Source: Virgibacillus_O sediminis
GTDB lineage: Bacteria; Bacillota; Bacilli; Bacillales; Amphibacillaceae
Direction of reading: 5' to 3'
DNA length: 64,000 nt
Assembly (NCBI RefSeq): GCF_042643265.1
Contig: NZ_JBHRRZ010000015.1
Location: forward strand, 1-64,000
Made by a program: the position numbers and the translations under genes. Under the pieces are notes generated by a model. It saw only the letters and a program-made list of their open reading frames with translations. It was not told the origin of the DNA and made no database searches. Position 1 is the stretch's first letter; each line of letters starts with the position of its first letter. Below are positions 42,839 to 52,482 of this stretch, one piece after another.

Positions 42839-43429
42839 TTATTTATTTACCTTTACCATTGCTGGCCTGATAACTTTGTCTTTCAACATGTACCCTTTTT
42901 GAAGTTCCTCTACAATTATGTTGGAGCCGACATTTTCATCTTCTGTCTGCATCACTGCATGATGAAGATTGGGATCAAACTCTTTCCCCTCGGTCTCAAT
43001 CACTTCGACCCCTTGGGAGGCAAGTGCATCCACTAACTGCCTATACACCATAGTTATCCCATCTACCAGACTGGATGTTGCCTCAGTAACTTCCACCTGC
43101 AGCGCTCTTTCAAAGTTGTCCAATGCAGGAAGCAGTTCGTTCACTAACTCTTCCGATTTATACTTACGGGCTGCTTCTTTTTCTTTCTGTGTACGCTTCT
43201 TGAAATTGTCAAACTCAGCTTGAAGACGTAGTACGCGATCCCTGGCTTCCTCTTTGTCCTGCCTGAGCTGCTCAATTTCCTTCTTCAATGAAGCAGCATT
43301 TTTATCATCGGCCTCCACCGAAGAATCATCATTATCGATTACTTCAACATCCTCGGATGTTTGGGTGGTTTGTTGACCGTTCTGGTCCTGCTGTTCTTCT
43401 ATTTGTTCATTTTTCTCCTGTTCTTCCAC
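42839..43429 (-). CDS. grpE: Nucleotide exchange factor GrpE
   Basis: GrpE releases ADP from DnaK. An N-terminal acidic coiled-coil region (Gln/Glu-rich, EQQDQNGQQTTQ) is followed by the long helix KKEIEQLRQDKEEARDRVLR and the beta domain, ending GYMLKDKVIRPAMVKVNK. Start taken as GTG 43429 (GGAGGTGG 8 nt upstream); 196 residues. The operon runs grpE-dnaK with 30 bp between. Confidence 0.94.
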   Translation of the reverse strand: MEEQEKNEQIEEQQDQNGQQTTQTSEDVEVIDNDDSSVEADDKNAASLKKEIEQLRQDKEEARDRVLRLQAEFDNFKKRTQKEKEAARKYKSEELVNELLPALDNFERALQVEVTEATSSLVDGITMVYRQLVDALASQGVEVIETEGKEFDPNLHHAVMQTEDENVGSNIIVEELQKGYMLKDKVIRPAMVKVNK

Positions 43430-43533
43430 ACGTTCCACCTCCAATATACACAGTCATTATCATAGAATAAATTGTTCGGGGTTTTCAATTAATATGATAC
43501 CGGATAATGCAGTCCACCCCATCCCATCCTGTG

Positions 43534-44565
43534 TCAGTCGTTCTTCTGATACCACTTGTAAAAGGCATCGGTCATTTCATTGGAAAGCACATTCATTAAC
43601 GTAATTACCTTTCTATATTCCATACGGGTGGGACCGAGCAATGCAATCGTGCCCACCTGCCCCTCACCCAAATGGTAGGCCGAGGTGATCAGGCTGAGAT
43701 CCTTTATGGCGTCCACTGGATTTTCTGTACCAATGGATACATTCAATCCGTCAGTCTTCTTTTTTAGAAGGCTGGCAATTTCCTCCTCTTGTTCCATCAA
43801 GGAATAGAATGCTCTGATTTTTTCCACATCATTGAATTCCGGCTGCATCAGTATGTTCGACTTTCCGCCAATGTACAACTTGACTGGATGATCATGCTGG
43901 AATATGGCTTTTAAATAGTCATGGGATTTTTCATAATCCTGTAAATAACTCCTCATAAGAAGGTTAATTTCTGCATTGAACATATCAGGGAGATTGATCA
44001 GTGGCACTCCCTGGAGCCTTTCATTTAGAATATTAACCATCTTTTCCAGATCAGCCGGATTTATTTCAGCTGGAACAGAAAAAGTGCGATGTTCCACATG
44101 CCCAGTATTTGTAATCAGAATTGCCACCGCTGTGTGCTGCGACAAAGTAACAATCTGGAGCTGCTTAAGTTTGGTTTCTACCAGTTCCGGCCCAAGAATA
44201 ATGGATGTATAATTCGTCAGTTCGGACAATACTTCCGCTGACGTCTGAACGAGCTGCTCAAACTCAAAAAAACCCTCATTTATGAAATTCCGAATGACTT
44301 TGATCCCCTCATTCATGGATGCCGGCTTAATCAGGTGATCCACATAATAGCGATACCCTTTTTCTGAGGGAACCCTTCCGGAAGAAGAATGTGTCTTCTC
44401 CAAATAGCCCATATCCTCAAGGTCAGCCATCTCATTCCGAATGGTCGCTGCACTATAGGTTATATCATCTTTTTTAGAAATCGCACGTGATCCTACTGGA
44501 TGCGCCGTTTCAATAAAGTCGTCAATTATAACCTGTAGGATTAACAACTGCCTTTCTGTTAGCAT
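43534..44565 (-). CDS. hrcA: Heat-inducible transcription repressor HrcA
   Basis: This repressor of class I heat-shock genes binds the CIRCE inverted repeat. 343 residues from ATG 44565, with AGAGGTG 6-7 nt upstream (the frame goes on to another ATG at 44586 that lies inside the CIRCE element). N-terminal winged helix (MLTERQLLILQVIIDDFI, RNEMADLEDMGYLEK). It precedes grpE by about 100 bp. Loss of binding in heat allows transcription of the operon. Confidence 0.96.
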   Translation of the reverse strand: MLTERQLLILQVIIDDFIETAHPVGSRAISKKDDITYSAATIRNEMADLEDMGYLEKTHSSSGRVPSEKGYRYYVDHLIKPASMNEGIKVIRNFINEGFFEFEQLVQTSAEVLSELTNYTSIILGPELVETKLKQLQIVTLSQHTAVAILITNTGHVEHRTFSVPAEINPADLEKMVNILNERLQGVPLINLPDMFNAEINLLMRSYLQDYEKSHDYLKAIFQHDHPVKLYIGGKSNILMQPEFNDVEKIRAFYSLMEQEEEIASLLKKKTDGLNVSIGTENPVDAIKDLSLITSAYHLGEGQVGTIALLGPTRMEYRKVITLMNVLSNEMTDAFYKWYQKND

Positions 44566-44579
44566 GATAATCACCTCTG

Positions 44580-44606
44580 TTAGCACTCGAAAGTATTGAG
44601 TGCTAA
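44580..44606 (-). promoter_or_regulatory. CIRCE operator
   Basis: TTAGCACTC-N9-GAGTGCTAA, a perfect match to the consensus, lies between the promoter and hrcA start. HrcA binds here. Confidence 0.97.
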
Positions 44607-44616
44607 ATCTAATAAT

Positions 44617-44645
44617 AAATTATCAAATCACCTATTCATTGTCAA
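44617..44645 (-). promoter_or_regulatory. Sigma-A promoter of the hrcA operon
   Basis: TTGACA (44640-44645) and -10 TAATTT (44617-44622) at 17 bp. It lies immediately upstream of CIRCE, so the operator overlaps the transcription start. Confidence 0.75.
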
Positions 44646-45805
44646 TTAACAAGCTCCAAATCTTTTTGCTCCAACATGAATTCTTCAAACACACTATTTG
44701 CAAGCAAGAGACCATCTTCAGTTAACTGAAGTGCGTGTCTTGTTTCCGTCATAAGCCCCCTGGCTGTCATTTTACGAATGGCCTGCCCGTATAGCTCCTC
44801 CAGATCAAAGCCGAATTTATCTTTAAAACAGCTTTTATCCACACCCTGTATTTTGCGTAGTCCGAGGAACATTTCCTCTTCTATTCTCTCTTTCAATCCT
44901 ATTTTCTCTCGTTGCAGAACCGGCTCCCCATTCTCCTTGGCTTGTTTAATATATGCCGGAAGTGCACCTATATTGGCAACCCTTTCCCCAGGAAGATAAG
45001 CGTGTGCCCCAGCACCGAATCCGTAGTAATGCTCGTTTTTCCAATAGGTCAGGTTATGTCTGCTTTCATAGCCGGGCTTGGCAAAATTGCTGATCTCATA
45101 TTGGACTTTTCCGTGCTTATGCATCGTTTCCCTCAGAATATGGTACATCTCCACTTCCTCTTCCTCTGCAGGCAGCATCAATTGACCCTTCTTCCTTCTC
45201 TGGTAGAAGACGGTTTTAGGTTCTATCTGCAGAGCATAAGTAGAATAATGTGGGAGGTTAAATTCCAGTGCCTCCTCCAATGATCTCCTAAAATGGTCAA
45301 CTGTCTGATTTGGCAGACCATAAATCAGATCCAGACTAATATTGTGGAGCCCATTCCTGGTAAGAATGTCGACTGTCTCATAAACATCGCGTACCCTATG
45401 ATGCCTTCCTAGCTGTTTCAGGAATTGATCATCCATTACCTGAACCCCGAAGGAGATCCTGCTGACACCATTATCCTTAAGAATAGCCGCCTTTTCATCA
45501 TCTAAGTCCCCAGGGTTTACTTCAATTGAAAATTCTTTTAGTGCCGGCACATTAATCCGGCGATGGATAAGAGCGAACAATTGCTGTAATTGTTGTGCAT
45601 TCAGTGCAGTAGGAGTGCCTCCTCCAATAAAAATGGTGTCTAACTCATGATGTTCTCCAGGTAGATACTGTTCCATTTCACTTGCTAAAGCTTCCAGATA
45701 GTCCTCGGCTCTCTTCTCCTTGTACATGAATTTTACGAAGTCACAGTAATAGCAGATCTGTAAACAAAAAGGAATATGAATATATGCGGATTTCACTTGG
45801 TTCAA
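44642..45805 (-). CDS. hemW: Radical SAM protein HemW (haem chaperone)
   Basis: The radical-SAM cysteines are CLQICYYC near residue 14. HemW homologues bind haem and are thought to insert it into respiratory enzymes; they were once misnamed coproporphyrinogen oxidase. The protein contains FIGGGTPTAL, and the C-terminal HemN-type domain. The start is TTG 45805 or GTG 45796 (VKSAYIHIPFC would match the family start). Length about 387. It is alone in its orientation between lepA and hrcA. Confidence 0.9.
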   Translation of the reverse strand: MNQVKSAYIHIPFCLQICYYCDFVKFMYKEKRAEDYLEALASEMEQYLPGEHHELDTIFIGGGTPTALNAQQLQQLFALIHRRINVPALKEFSIEVNPGDLDDEKAAILKDNGVSRISFGVQVMDDQFLKQLGRHHRVRDVYETVDILTRNGLHNISLDLIYGLPNQTVDHFRRSLEEALEFNLPHYSTYALQIEPKTVFYQRRKKGQLMLPAEEEEVEMYHILRETMHKHGKVQYEISNFAKPGYESRHNLTYWKNEHYYGFGAGAHAYLPGERVANIGALPAYIKQAKENGEPVLQREKIGLKERIEEEMFLGLRKIQGVDKSCFKDKFGFDLEELYGQAIRKMTARGLMTETRHALQLTEDGLLLANSVFEEFMLEQKDLELVN

Positions 45806-45921
45806 ATCCTGGTCCCCCTGTTTTAGATTGATGGTTTATTCAGTAGCTGAAGAACTGGATTATTACAGAAGTAAAAGGGAAAACCCGTCAGCCACTGAAG
45901 CATCCAGGTTCTCCCATGCTT

Positions 45922-47736
45922 TTAATTATTATCATCATCCATTTGTAGAACAGCCATAAATGCTTCCTGGGGAACCTCTACAGACCCCACCATCTTCATT
46001 CTTTTCTTGCCCTCTTTCTGTTTCTCCAGCAACTTCCGTTTACGGGAAACATCCCCGCCATACAGTTTGGCGGTAACATCCTTCCGCATTGCTTTAATAG
46101 TGGACCTGGCTACTATCTTATTACCGATAGCGGCTTGAACAGGTACCTCAAACTGTTGTCTTGGTATAAGCCCTTTCAGTTTTTCGGCAATCTGTTTGCC
46201 CCGTTCATAGGCAAAGTCCCGGTGAACGATGAAAGACAGAGCATCAATGGTGTCACCATTTAGAAGAATATCCATTTTGACCAAATTCGATGGCTGATGG
46301 CCAATTATTTCATAATCAAAAGAGGCATACCCTTTTGTATGGGATTTCAGCTGATCAAAGAAGTCGTATACTATCTCCCCTAAAGGAATATGATAAATGA
46401 CATTTACCCGTATATCATCCAGGTACTCCATATCTACAAACTGACCGCGTTTCTTCTGAGACAACTCCATTACAGATCCTACGTACTCATTCGGCACCAT
46501 GATGGTCGCTTTTACATATGGTTCACGTACCTCATTGATGACCTGAGGATCCGGCATTTCTGATGGGTTATCTACGTGGATTATTTCTCCGTCCGTTTTT
46601 TCTACCTCATAAATAACACTTGGGGCTGTAGTAATTAATGAAATATCGAATTCTCGTTCGATTCTTTCCTGGATAATTTCCATGTGTAAAAGACCCAGGA
46701 ATCCGCAGCGGAAGCCAAACCCTAATGCTTGGGAGGTCTCTGCTTCATATTGTAAGGAGGAATCATTCAATTCCAAACGTTCCAATGCATCCCTCAAAGC
46801 GTTATAATCGTTTGAATCGACTGGATACAGTCCGCAGAACACCATGGGATTGAGTCTGCGATAGCCAGGTAGCGGCTCTTCTGCAGGTTGATCAACATGG
46901 GTGATTGTATCACCCACTCTGGAATCTCCTACATTTTTGATGGAGGCGGTCAAATATCCGACATCCCCAACAGTCAGTTCATCCTTATTGACTTGCTGTG
47001 GCGTAAACACCCCTACGTCATTCACCTCGAACTCTTTTCCCGTAGCCATCATCCTGATTTTATCGCCGACTTTGACCGACCCTTCTTTGACACAAATATA
47101 GGCGATAACCCCGCGATAGGAATCATATAGAGAATCAAAAATCAGTGCCTTTAGAGGTTCCTCTGGGTTTCCTGCAGGTGCAGGGATAGCCTCTGTTATC
47201 CTTTCAAGTATTTCTTCAATACCGATATTGGACTTGGCTGATGCCAAGATTACATCTTCCGGATCAATCCCGATCACATCCACCAACTCTTCTGTTACTC
47301 TATCTGGATCTGCACTTGGCAGATCAATCTTATTAATAACAGGAATGATTTCCAATTCGTTGTCCAATGCCAGGTATAAATTAGCCAATGTCTGGGCCTC
47401 AATTCCTTGAGCCGCATCTACGACTAATATGGCACCTTCACAAGCTGCAAGACTTCTTGATACTTCATATGTAAAATCAACATGTCCTGGAGTATCAATC
47501 AGATGAAAAATAAACTCTTCATCGTCCTTGTTTATATATTTAAGCTGAACAGCATTCAGCTTAATAGTGATGCCTCTTTCCCGTTCCAAATCCATAGAAT
47601 CAAGAAATTGTTCCTTCATTTCCCGCTGTGTCAGTGACTTGGTATTTTCAAGAATCCGATCAGCGAGGGTAGATTTACCGTGGTCAATATGTGCTATAAT
47701 CGAAAAATTACGTACATTTCGTTGTTTCTTTACCAT
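45922..47736 (-). CDS. lepA: Elongation factor 4 (LepA)
   Basis: This translational GTPase promotes back-translocation and ribosome assembly under stress. The G1 motif AHIDHGKST (residues 16-24), G2 RGITI region, DTPGH, NKID, and the SAKSNIGIEEIL segment are followed by domain II, the LepA-type C-terminal domain (KKRGQFVDMEYLDD and KRKLLEKQKEGKKRMK). 604 residues. It lies 116 bp upstream of hemW in the usual Bacillus order. The ribosome-binding site is AGGAGTG. Confidence 0.97.
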   Translation of the reverse strand: MVKKQRNVRNFSIIAHIDHGKSTLADRILENTKSLTQREMKEQFLDSMDLERERGITIKLNAVQLKYINKDDEEFIFHLIDTPGHVDFTYEVSRSLAACEGAILVVDAAQGIEAQTLANLYLALDNELEIIPVINKIDLPSADPDRVTEELVDVIGIDPEDVILASAKSNIGIEEILERITEAIPAPAGNPEEPLKALIFDSLYDSYRGVIAYICVKEGSVKVGDKIRMMATGKEFEVNDVGVFTPQQVNKDELTVGDVGYLTASIKNVGDSRVGDTITHVDQPAEEPLPGYRRLNPMVFCGLYPVDSNDYNALRDALERLELNDSSLQYEAETSQALGFGFRCGFLGLLHMEIIQERIEREFDISLITTAPSVIYEVEKTDGEIIHVDNPSEMPDPQVINEVREPYVKATIMVPNEYVGSVMELSQKKRGQFVDMEYLDDIRVNVIYHIPLGEIVYDFFDQLKSHTKGYASFDYEIIGHQPSNLVKMDILLNGDTIDALSFIVHRDFAYERGKQIAEKLKGLIPRQQFEVPVQAAIGNKIVARSTIKAMRKDVTAKLYGGDVSRKRKLLEKQKEGKKRMKMVGSVEVPQEAFMAVLQMDDDNN

Positions 47737-47898
47737 CCGTGCTGTTCACTCCTGCCTACCTTCCTCCTGTCCGTGATGGTGGAAGGCTCATTTTTAACAA
47801 GGTTCATACTAGGAATGATTATAGCAATAGAACCGGCTTTATTCAATGAAAAGAGATAGCCTGGACAGTCGATGGACCGTTTAGCAGTTATTGAAAAT

Positions 47899-48213
47899 CT
47901 AAACAAATAATTCGGAAATCCCATACATAATGGCAACGATCGCCTCATAAAAACCACGAACCGCCACCTCGAGTACCGAAGCAGCTCTGTGGGTGAAATG
48001 CTCAGGCTCTTCCATACTCAGTGCTTCTCTACCCGGAGTGTGAACGTACTTGTCAGGCTGATTTTCTTCAATCACCTCCCCTTCCGCCACGTAGTTAAAT
48101 TCCTCTTGTTTTTGTACTGGTTCAGAATAACTGGATCTTTCCATTCCATAAACCATTCCACCCATAAAGAAAACGGCGAGTAATAAAATGACAATGACCG
48201 TGCGCAATTCCAT
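47899..48213 (-). CDS. yqxA: YqxA family protein (DUF3679)
   Basis: The 104-residue membrane protein has one N-terminal membrane helix (TVIVILLLAVFFMGGMVYG) and an extracytoplasmic part with conserved ALSMEEPEHF and a C-terminal hydrophobic stretch. It lies directly after spoIIP (10 bp), and in B. subtilis yqxA is in the gpr-spoIIP-yqxA group, so it is likely to be a sporulation-time protein. Function unknown. The ATG is adjacent to a G-run; the in-frame TTG two codons later has better spacing and may be the real start. Confidence 0.85.
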   Translation of the reverse strand: MELRTVIVILLLAVFFMGGMVYGMERSSYSEPVQKQEEFNYVAEGEVIEENQPDKYVHTPGREALSMEEPEHFTHRAASVLEVAVRGFYEAIVAIMYGISELFV

Positions 48214-48222
48214 CCCCCCTTA

Positions 48223-49392
48223 CTAATTTCCGTCCACTGCTTCTGCATCCCAGTAAAAGTCACTGAATACTTCTGCCAGTGCGTCGGCAGATCGGTATAA
48301 TTCTTCCATATTATTTTCTACACCACCAAATTCCAGAAGCAATGCATTTTCCGATAAATCTTGGTTAAATACCCCATTTGTACCGGCACCTTTTTTCGGC
48401 AGTACCCCCCTGCTTAGTCCAGGGTACTTCTCTTCTATTAAATAATGAAGTTCTGTGGCGAATTCCAGGTTCTGTTCATATGTCTCAAATTCGGCCCCTA
48501 CTACAATCATAACTCGAGCGTACGATTCCCCATTTATTTCTTTCGTAGTATTCTCCCTTGAAAGGGAGTCACGGTGCAGATCAAAAACATATTGAATGTC
48601 CTTATTATTGGCAAATGCCTCCTGGACTACTTCCCGGGATGCGTTGTAAGAGGCTCCATAATCCAATTCCCTTTCCTGCAGGACACTCATGATATCGGTA
48701 GTATCGACCTGTGTACCAATCCCTCTTGCCTCCAGCTGCTCGGCAAGCCGCTCACTTACATTGGTAATGTTTACCTCTGGATGGTGAGCTTTATTTGGGT
48801 CAGAGATATCTGGCAGATGCGGCAGGAACGACTCCCTGTTATGTGAATTATACAAAAAGACAATATCTTTATTCCCCGTTGTAGGAGCAGCTCCCGACCT
48901 ATCCGCTGTTGGTTCATCTTCCTTATCCGGCTTCCCCTCATCAACAACGGCTTCCCGTTCCTTAAGCACCTCTTCAAGCGGTGGAGACGACTCATGTGGA
49001 AGATTGGTATAGTCTGTGCCTTCACCTGCAATCAAGATATGATTGTTAAAGATAGAAAAACCAGGAAGTTCATTTCCAACTAGGCTTCTGGGATCATTGG
49101 GGCGTATGCTCGTTGCAATTTGAAGAAGTGATGTGTGAAGCTTCGGAAACATTTGGTCTTCCGGAAACGCATTCTGGAAACTCCGGTTTTCCATCCCTAG
49201 CAAATAAAGAAAAACGGATCCATCGACATCGCTTGTCCATTCTGTGATCATATTGGAGGATAAACGGTAGGCCGGTTGAATTGTTGTCAAAGTTCCTATA
49301 GAAATAAACAGTAAAAATATAGACAGCAGGTATATTGAACTTTTCTTCAGAAGGGCTCTGCCTCGTTGATCATTTTTATTCCTAACCAGCAT
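48223..49392 (-). CDS. spoIIP: Stage II sporulation protein P (SpoIIP)
   Basis: This amidase/endopeptidase of the DMP complex (SpoIIDMP) thins septal peptidoglycan during engulfment. 389 residues with an N-terminal membrane anchor (SIYLLSIFLLFISIGTLTTI), a variable Ser/Pro-rich region and the C-terminal zinc amidase-like domain (FLYNSHNRESFLPH, FDLHRDSLSR, LLEFGGVENN). The ribosome-binding site is GGAGGAGCGG. It is preceded by gpr (105 bp gap) and followed by yqxA. Confidence 0.95.
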   Translation of the reverse strand: MLVRNKNDQRGRALLKKSSIYLLSIFLLFISIGTLTTIQPAYRLSSNMITEWTSDVDGSVFLYLLGMENRSFQNAFPEDQMFPKLHTSLLQIATSIRPNDPRSLVGNELPGFSIFNNHILIAGEGTDYTNLPHESSPPLEEVLKEREAVVDEGKPDKEDEPTADRSGAAPTTGNKDIVFLYNSHNRESFLPHLPDISDPNKAHHPEVNITNVSERLAEQLEARGIGTQVDTTDIMSVLQERELDYGASYNASREVVQEAFANNKDIQYVFDLHRDSLSRENTTKEINGESYARVMIVVGAEFETYEQNLEFATELHYLIEEKYPGLSRGVLPKKGAGTNGVFNQDLSENALLLEFGGVENNMEELYRSADALAEVFSDFYWDAEAVDGN

Positions 49393-49497
49393 TTTCCGCT
49401 CCTCCTTCTGCTCATCCTTTAATAAACTCTATGAGGAGAATGCGTTAACTAGAACCAAATCTTTCATTCCCCTCACCTAATAGAGCATATAAGAGAG

Positions 49498-50598
49498 TTA
49501 TCTCGAGTAACTGGCGAAATTATCAACATCCACCTGTTCATGTAATGCCGCATTTACTCCGTTTGCTATCACTGTTGCCATATCTACCATGAATCCGTCC
49601 ACTTCCTTAGGGGTTACCATTAAATTATGTCCAAGAGGAGTCAATACTTCCGATATGAGCTTCCTTTTTTCTTCTTCCGACAAGCCGCCTACCATGCCTA
49701 GAAAGGTTCTTCTTTTTTCTTCATCTGGAAGATCTTCTTCGGTATACTTCTTTTCCCCAAATGCCATGCCAGCCGGGACCAATGATTTGGATGGCCTATC
49801 CTTCTCTGCCCATTCACGTCCAAAATGCTTCAATAGAAAATCAATGGTGTCACTGGTAATCGTTACCGCATCAACTACAGTCGGAACGCCTATTGCCAAC
49901 GTCGGAATACCGAGCGTTTCCTCACTCAGCTCTTTCCTTTTATTCCCTACGCCCGATCCAGGGTGGATGCCGGAATCTGACAGTTGGATGGTTTCATTCA
50001 CCCTTTCAATCGAACGGGATGCCAATGCATCAATAGCAATGATGAAGTCGGGCTTGAATTTTTCCACGATACCGAAAATAATATCACTTGTTTCAAGTCC
50101 TGTTACCCCCATCACCCCTGGGGTTACCGCTGCTACAGGCCGATACCCATCCGAGACTGTCTCATGCTCCATTTTGAATAAATGGCTGGTGACAAGGACT
50201 TTCTCAACTGCCATTGGCCCAAGGGCATCCGGAGTCACATTCCAGTTCCCAAGTCCGACGATCAAACCTGTCCCATCCTTATCAATACCATTTTTGGAAA
50301 TCAGTTGTTCCAATTCTTTAGCAAGCACCTTTGCAGCATTTTCCTGCCGCTTCGTATCCTGCTTTTTGACGCCGTCTGCATAAATAGTTACATAAGATCC
50401 AGCTTTCTTGCCGAGAAGCTTTTCTCCTTCCTTGTCTATATCAACATAGGAAATTTTAATCTCATTTACTTCCCGCTCTTTTATGGTTACACCCTTCAAT
50501 TTGCTTTCCTGCTGGCTCGTATCCGATTCCACGTACATATCCTTCGCTTCTACAGCAAGGTCGGTTCTAACCTGATATACTTTTTCCTTATCTTCCAT
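49498..50598 (-). CDS. gpr: Germination protease Gpr
   Basis: This aspartic-like peptidase (family A25) starts degradation of small acid-soluble spore proteins at germination. It is made as an inactive zymogen whose N-terminal propeptide (the segment around VRTDLAVEAKDM) is removed. 366 residues from ATG 50598 (AAGGGTG 8 nt upstream). The longer frame to 50862 has no start site and is probably not coding. Conserved GLGNWNVTPDALGP, VTPGVMGVTGLET, and DALASRSIERV are present. A sigma-G promoter is expected; a weak candidate lies near 50620-50655. Confidence 0.95.
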   Translation of the reverse strand: MEDKEKVYQVRTDLAVEAKDMYVESDTSQQESKLKGVTIKEREVNEIKISYVDIDKEGEKLLGKKAGSYVTIYADGVKKQDTKRQENAAKVLAKELEQLISKNGIDKDGTGLIVGLGNWNVTPDALGPMAVEKVLVTSHLFKMEHETVSDGYRPVAAVTPGVMGVTGLETSDIIFGIVEKFKPDFIIAIDALASRSIERVNETIQLSDSGIHPGSGVGNKRKELSEETLGIPTLAIGVPTVVDAVTITSDTIDFLLKHFGREWAEKDRPSKSLVPAGMAFGEKKYTEEDLPDEEKRRTFLGMVGGLSEEEKRKLISEVLTPLGHNLMVTPKEVDGFMVDMATVIANGVNAALHEQVDVDNFASYSR

Positions 50599-50693
50599 AT
50601 ACATTTCACCCTTTGAATGTTTTTTACAGTCTATAATTAGAATCTGCAAAGGAGGAGAAAACATACAAAATGGACGTGAAGATGATAAAGTTA

Positions 50694-50722
50694 TTGAAAA
50701 GGTTGCCTTCCTCTGGTAAAAT
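50694..50722 (+). promoter_or_regulatory. Sigma-A promoter of rpsT
   Basis: TTGAAA (50694-50699) and TAAAAT (50717-50722) at 17 bp, with the rpsT start 93 bp downstream. The leader has a small hairpin (CTTGTC with GACAAG). Confidence 0.7.
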
Positions 50723-50815
50723 GTCTCTTGTCCACAGACAAGCTGCGATATGCTTTTTATTGCTCCTAGGAGAATAAAATGAAAGCTTATAATCAGCTCT
50801 TCAGGAGGTGAAATC

Positions 50816-51082
50816 ATGGCAAATATCAAATCTGCAATCAAACGTGTTGATGTAAATAACAAGAAGCGTGCTCACAACCAAAAATTCAAGTCAGAAATGC
50901 GCTCTCAAATTAAACGTCTAGAGAAATTAGTAGATGCAAAAGACACTGAAAACGCAAAAGCTCAGCTGCAGACTGCAATGAAGCAAATTGACAAAGCTGT
51001 TCAAAAAGGTCTTATCCACCAAAACAGCGGTAACCGTCAAAAATCCCGTTTGGCTCAAAAGGTCAACAGCATCAGTGCATAA
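50816..51082 (+). CDS. rpsT: Ribosomal protein S20
   Basis: The 88-residue basic protein of the 30S subunit has the typical start MANIKSAIKRVDVNNKKRA and the end LIHQNSGNRQKSRLAQKV. Strong site GGAGGTG. It is the lone plus-strand gene between the divergent gpr and convergent holA, the same as in B. subtilis. A bidirectional terminator follows. Confidence 0.98.
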   Translation: MANIKSAIKRVDVNNKKRAHNQKFKSEMRSQIKRLEKLVDAKDTENAKAQLQTAMKQIDKAVQKGLIHQNSGNRQKSRLAQKVNSISA

Positions 51083-51083
51083 T

Positions 51084-51115
51084 AAAAAAACGATCCAGAA
51101 CTGGATCGTTTTTTT
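51084..51115. terminator. Bidirectional terminator between rpsT and holA
   Basis: A 15-bp stem (AAAAAAACGATCCAG with its complement) and a 2-base centre, with U-runs on both strands. Confidence 0.92.
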
Positions 51116-51116
51116 A

Positions 51117-52145
51117 TTATGCTTTTTTTAAGGGATGAATCAACTGATACAACAACAGCTCAAATGCCAGCCCCTTTTCCATCCCCCCCTGTTTCATACG
51201 GGCGTCCGCAGTTGCCAATTCATTAATAATCGCTTTCAGCCCCTCTATACTGAATTGCTTCTCCCGGCTTACTGCAATTTTGATAACATAAGGATGAACA
51301 CCTAATTGCTTTTGCATTTGGGCCTGGCTGTACCCTTTCATTTTAAGCAGTTTAACTCGTAGAATAGTCCGAAACTGAAAAGACAACAAACCAATTAAGG
51401 CAATTGGCTCTTCTTTCATTTTCTCTAGGTCTTTATAGATCGAAATTGCTTTGGCCAAATTTCGTTCAATTACCGCATCAACCAACCTCAAGGAAGATGC
51501 ATCCGACGTATGGGATACCAACTGCTCTGCTATTTCCCGGGTTACTGTCCCATTTTCCCCTACAAAAAGAGCCAGTTTACCCAACTCACTCTCTAAAAGC
51601 TGCAAGTTTGATGACAATTCCGTTTCTAAAATCTCGTAGGCATCCTCGGCAATGGTAATATGCAGCTGTTTCGATAACTCATTAATCCATTTAGGAACCT
51701 CATATTCCTTGATTGGATTGCAAATAGCCACTTCGGCATTTTTCTTCAAGAGTTTGGAGATTTTTTTCCGCTCATCGAATTTTTCATAGGGTGCAGTCAG
51801 AATCAGAACACTATAGTCAACCGGTGCATCTAAATAACGTTCCAGTTCCCCTAAATCATGTTCGGCCGCCACTTTATCAGGTCTTGCCTTTAAAAAAACC
51901 GGATTATTGGCAATAACCAGCTTTTTCTCCCCAAAAAAGGGATATGTCTCGACATCTCCGATCACTTCCTGAATGGAAACCTCCTCCAAATCGTATACGG
52001 AAAGATTTTCTTGTTCTCCCTGAAGCACTTTGCTGCTGATCATCTTCTCTAAATTATGTATAAAATATGACTCCGTACCATATAGTAAATATACCGGAGA
52101 AATTTGCCCTTTTTTTACCTTGGTCAATGTTTCCATGTATGACAT
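51117..52145 (-). CDS. holA: DNA polymerase III delta subunit HolA
   Basis: This clamp-loader subunit opens the sliding clamp. 342 residues from ATG 52145 (GGAGTG 6-7 nt upstream). Features: the start YLLYGTESYFIHNLEKMI, ATP-binding-like core (KLLKKNAEVAICNPIKEYEV) and the C-terminal helical domain (LRVKLLKMKGYSQAQMQKQLGVHPYV). It matches yqeN of B. subtilis, between rpsT and yqzM. Confidence 0.93.
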   Translation of the reverse strand: MSYMETLTKVKKGQISPVYLLYGTESYFIHNLEKMISSKVLQGEQENLSVYDLEEVSIQEVIGDVETYPFFGEKKLVIANNPVFLKARPDKVAAEHDLGELERYLDAPVDYSVLILTAPYEKFDERKKISKLLKKNAEVAICNPIKEYEVPKWINELSKQLHITIAEDAYEILETELSSNLQLLESELGKLALFVGENGTVTREIAEQLVSHTSDASSLRLVDAVIERNLAKAISIYKDLEKMKEEPIALIGLLSFQFRTILRVKLLKMKGYSQAQMQKQLGVHPYVIKIAVSREKQFSIEGLKAIINELATADARMKQGGMEKGLAFELLLYQLIHPLKKA

Positions 52146-52174
52146 CCGCTTCACTCCAATTAGATATAGTAATA

Positions 52175-52203
52175 ATGGTAAATCGTCTGAGGCGGATTGG
52201 CAA
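52175..52203 (-). promoter_or_regulatory. Candidate sigma-A promoter of holA
   Basis: TTGCCA (52198-52203) and TACCAT (52175-52180) at 17 bp, about 30 bp before the holA start. The rest of 52204-52482 is AT-rich sequence in which I see no gene or conserved element. Confidence 0.45.
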
Positions 52204-52482
52204 GATTTAAATGGAAAGGGGGAATGTGCACCCGTTCCCCCTATGATCTATATGAACGCTTCCAGTGGAGCTCTAGAAACCCCACCGAAAACGATGTTTT
52301 TTCCTTACCTATATATTTTCCCTTCCCGTACAAAAGTATAGATGACAACTCTTTCTAGAAATGGAGAACATATGGGAAGCAAATTCTGCAGCTGTGTTTC
52401 TATAAAATGGAACAAATAAGCCTGCGTGGTAGATTTTTTTTAACATTTATTTTATACTTAGGATGACATAGGAGGGGTTAAA

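Noticed and set aside
45840..45921. Possible terminator between hemW and lepA
   Set aside because: The stem (GGGAGAACC with GGGTTTTCCC) is imperfect and has a large loop; not strong enough to annotate.
47730..47957. 75-codon minus-strand open frame between lepA and yqxA
   Set aside because: It overlaps both neighbouring genes, has no ribosome-binding site and no motif; more likely the leader of lepA.
50599..50862. N-terminal extension of the germination protease gene
   Set aside because: The extra 88 codons have no start site and look unlike protein; a good site precedes ATG 50598 and the length then matches the family.
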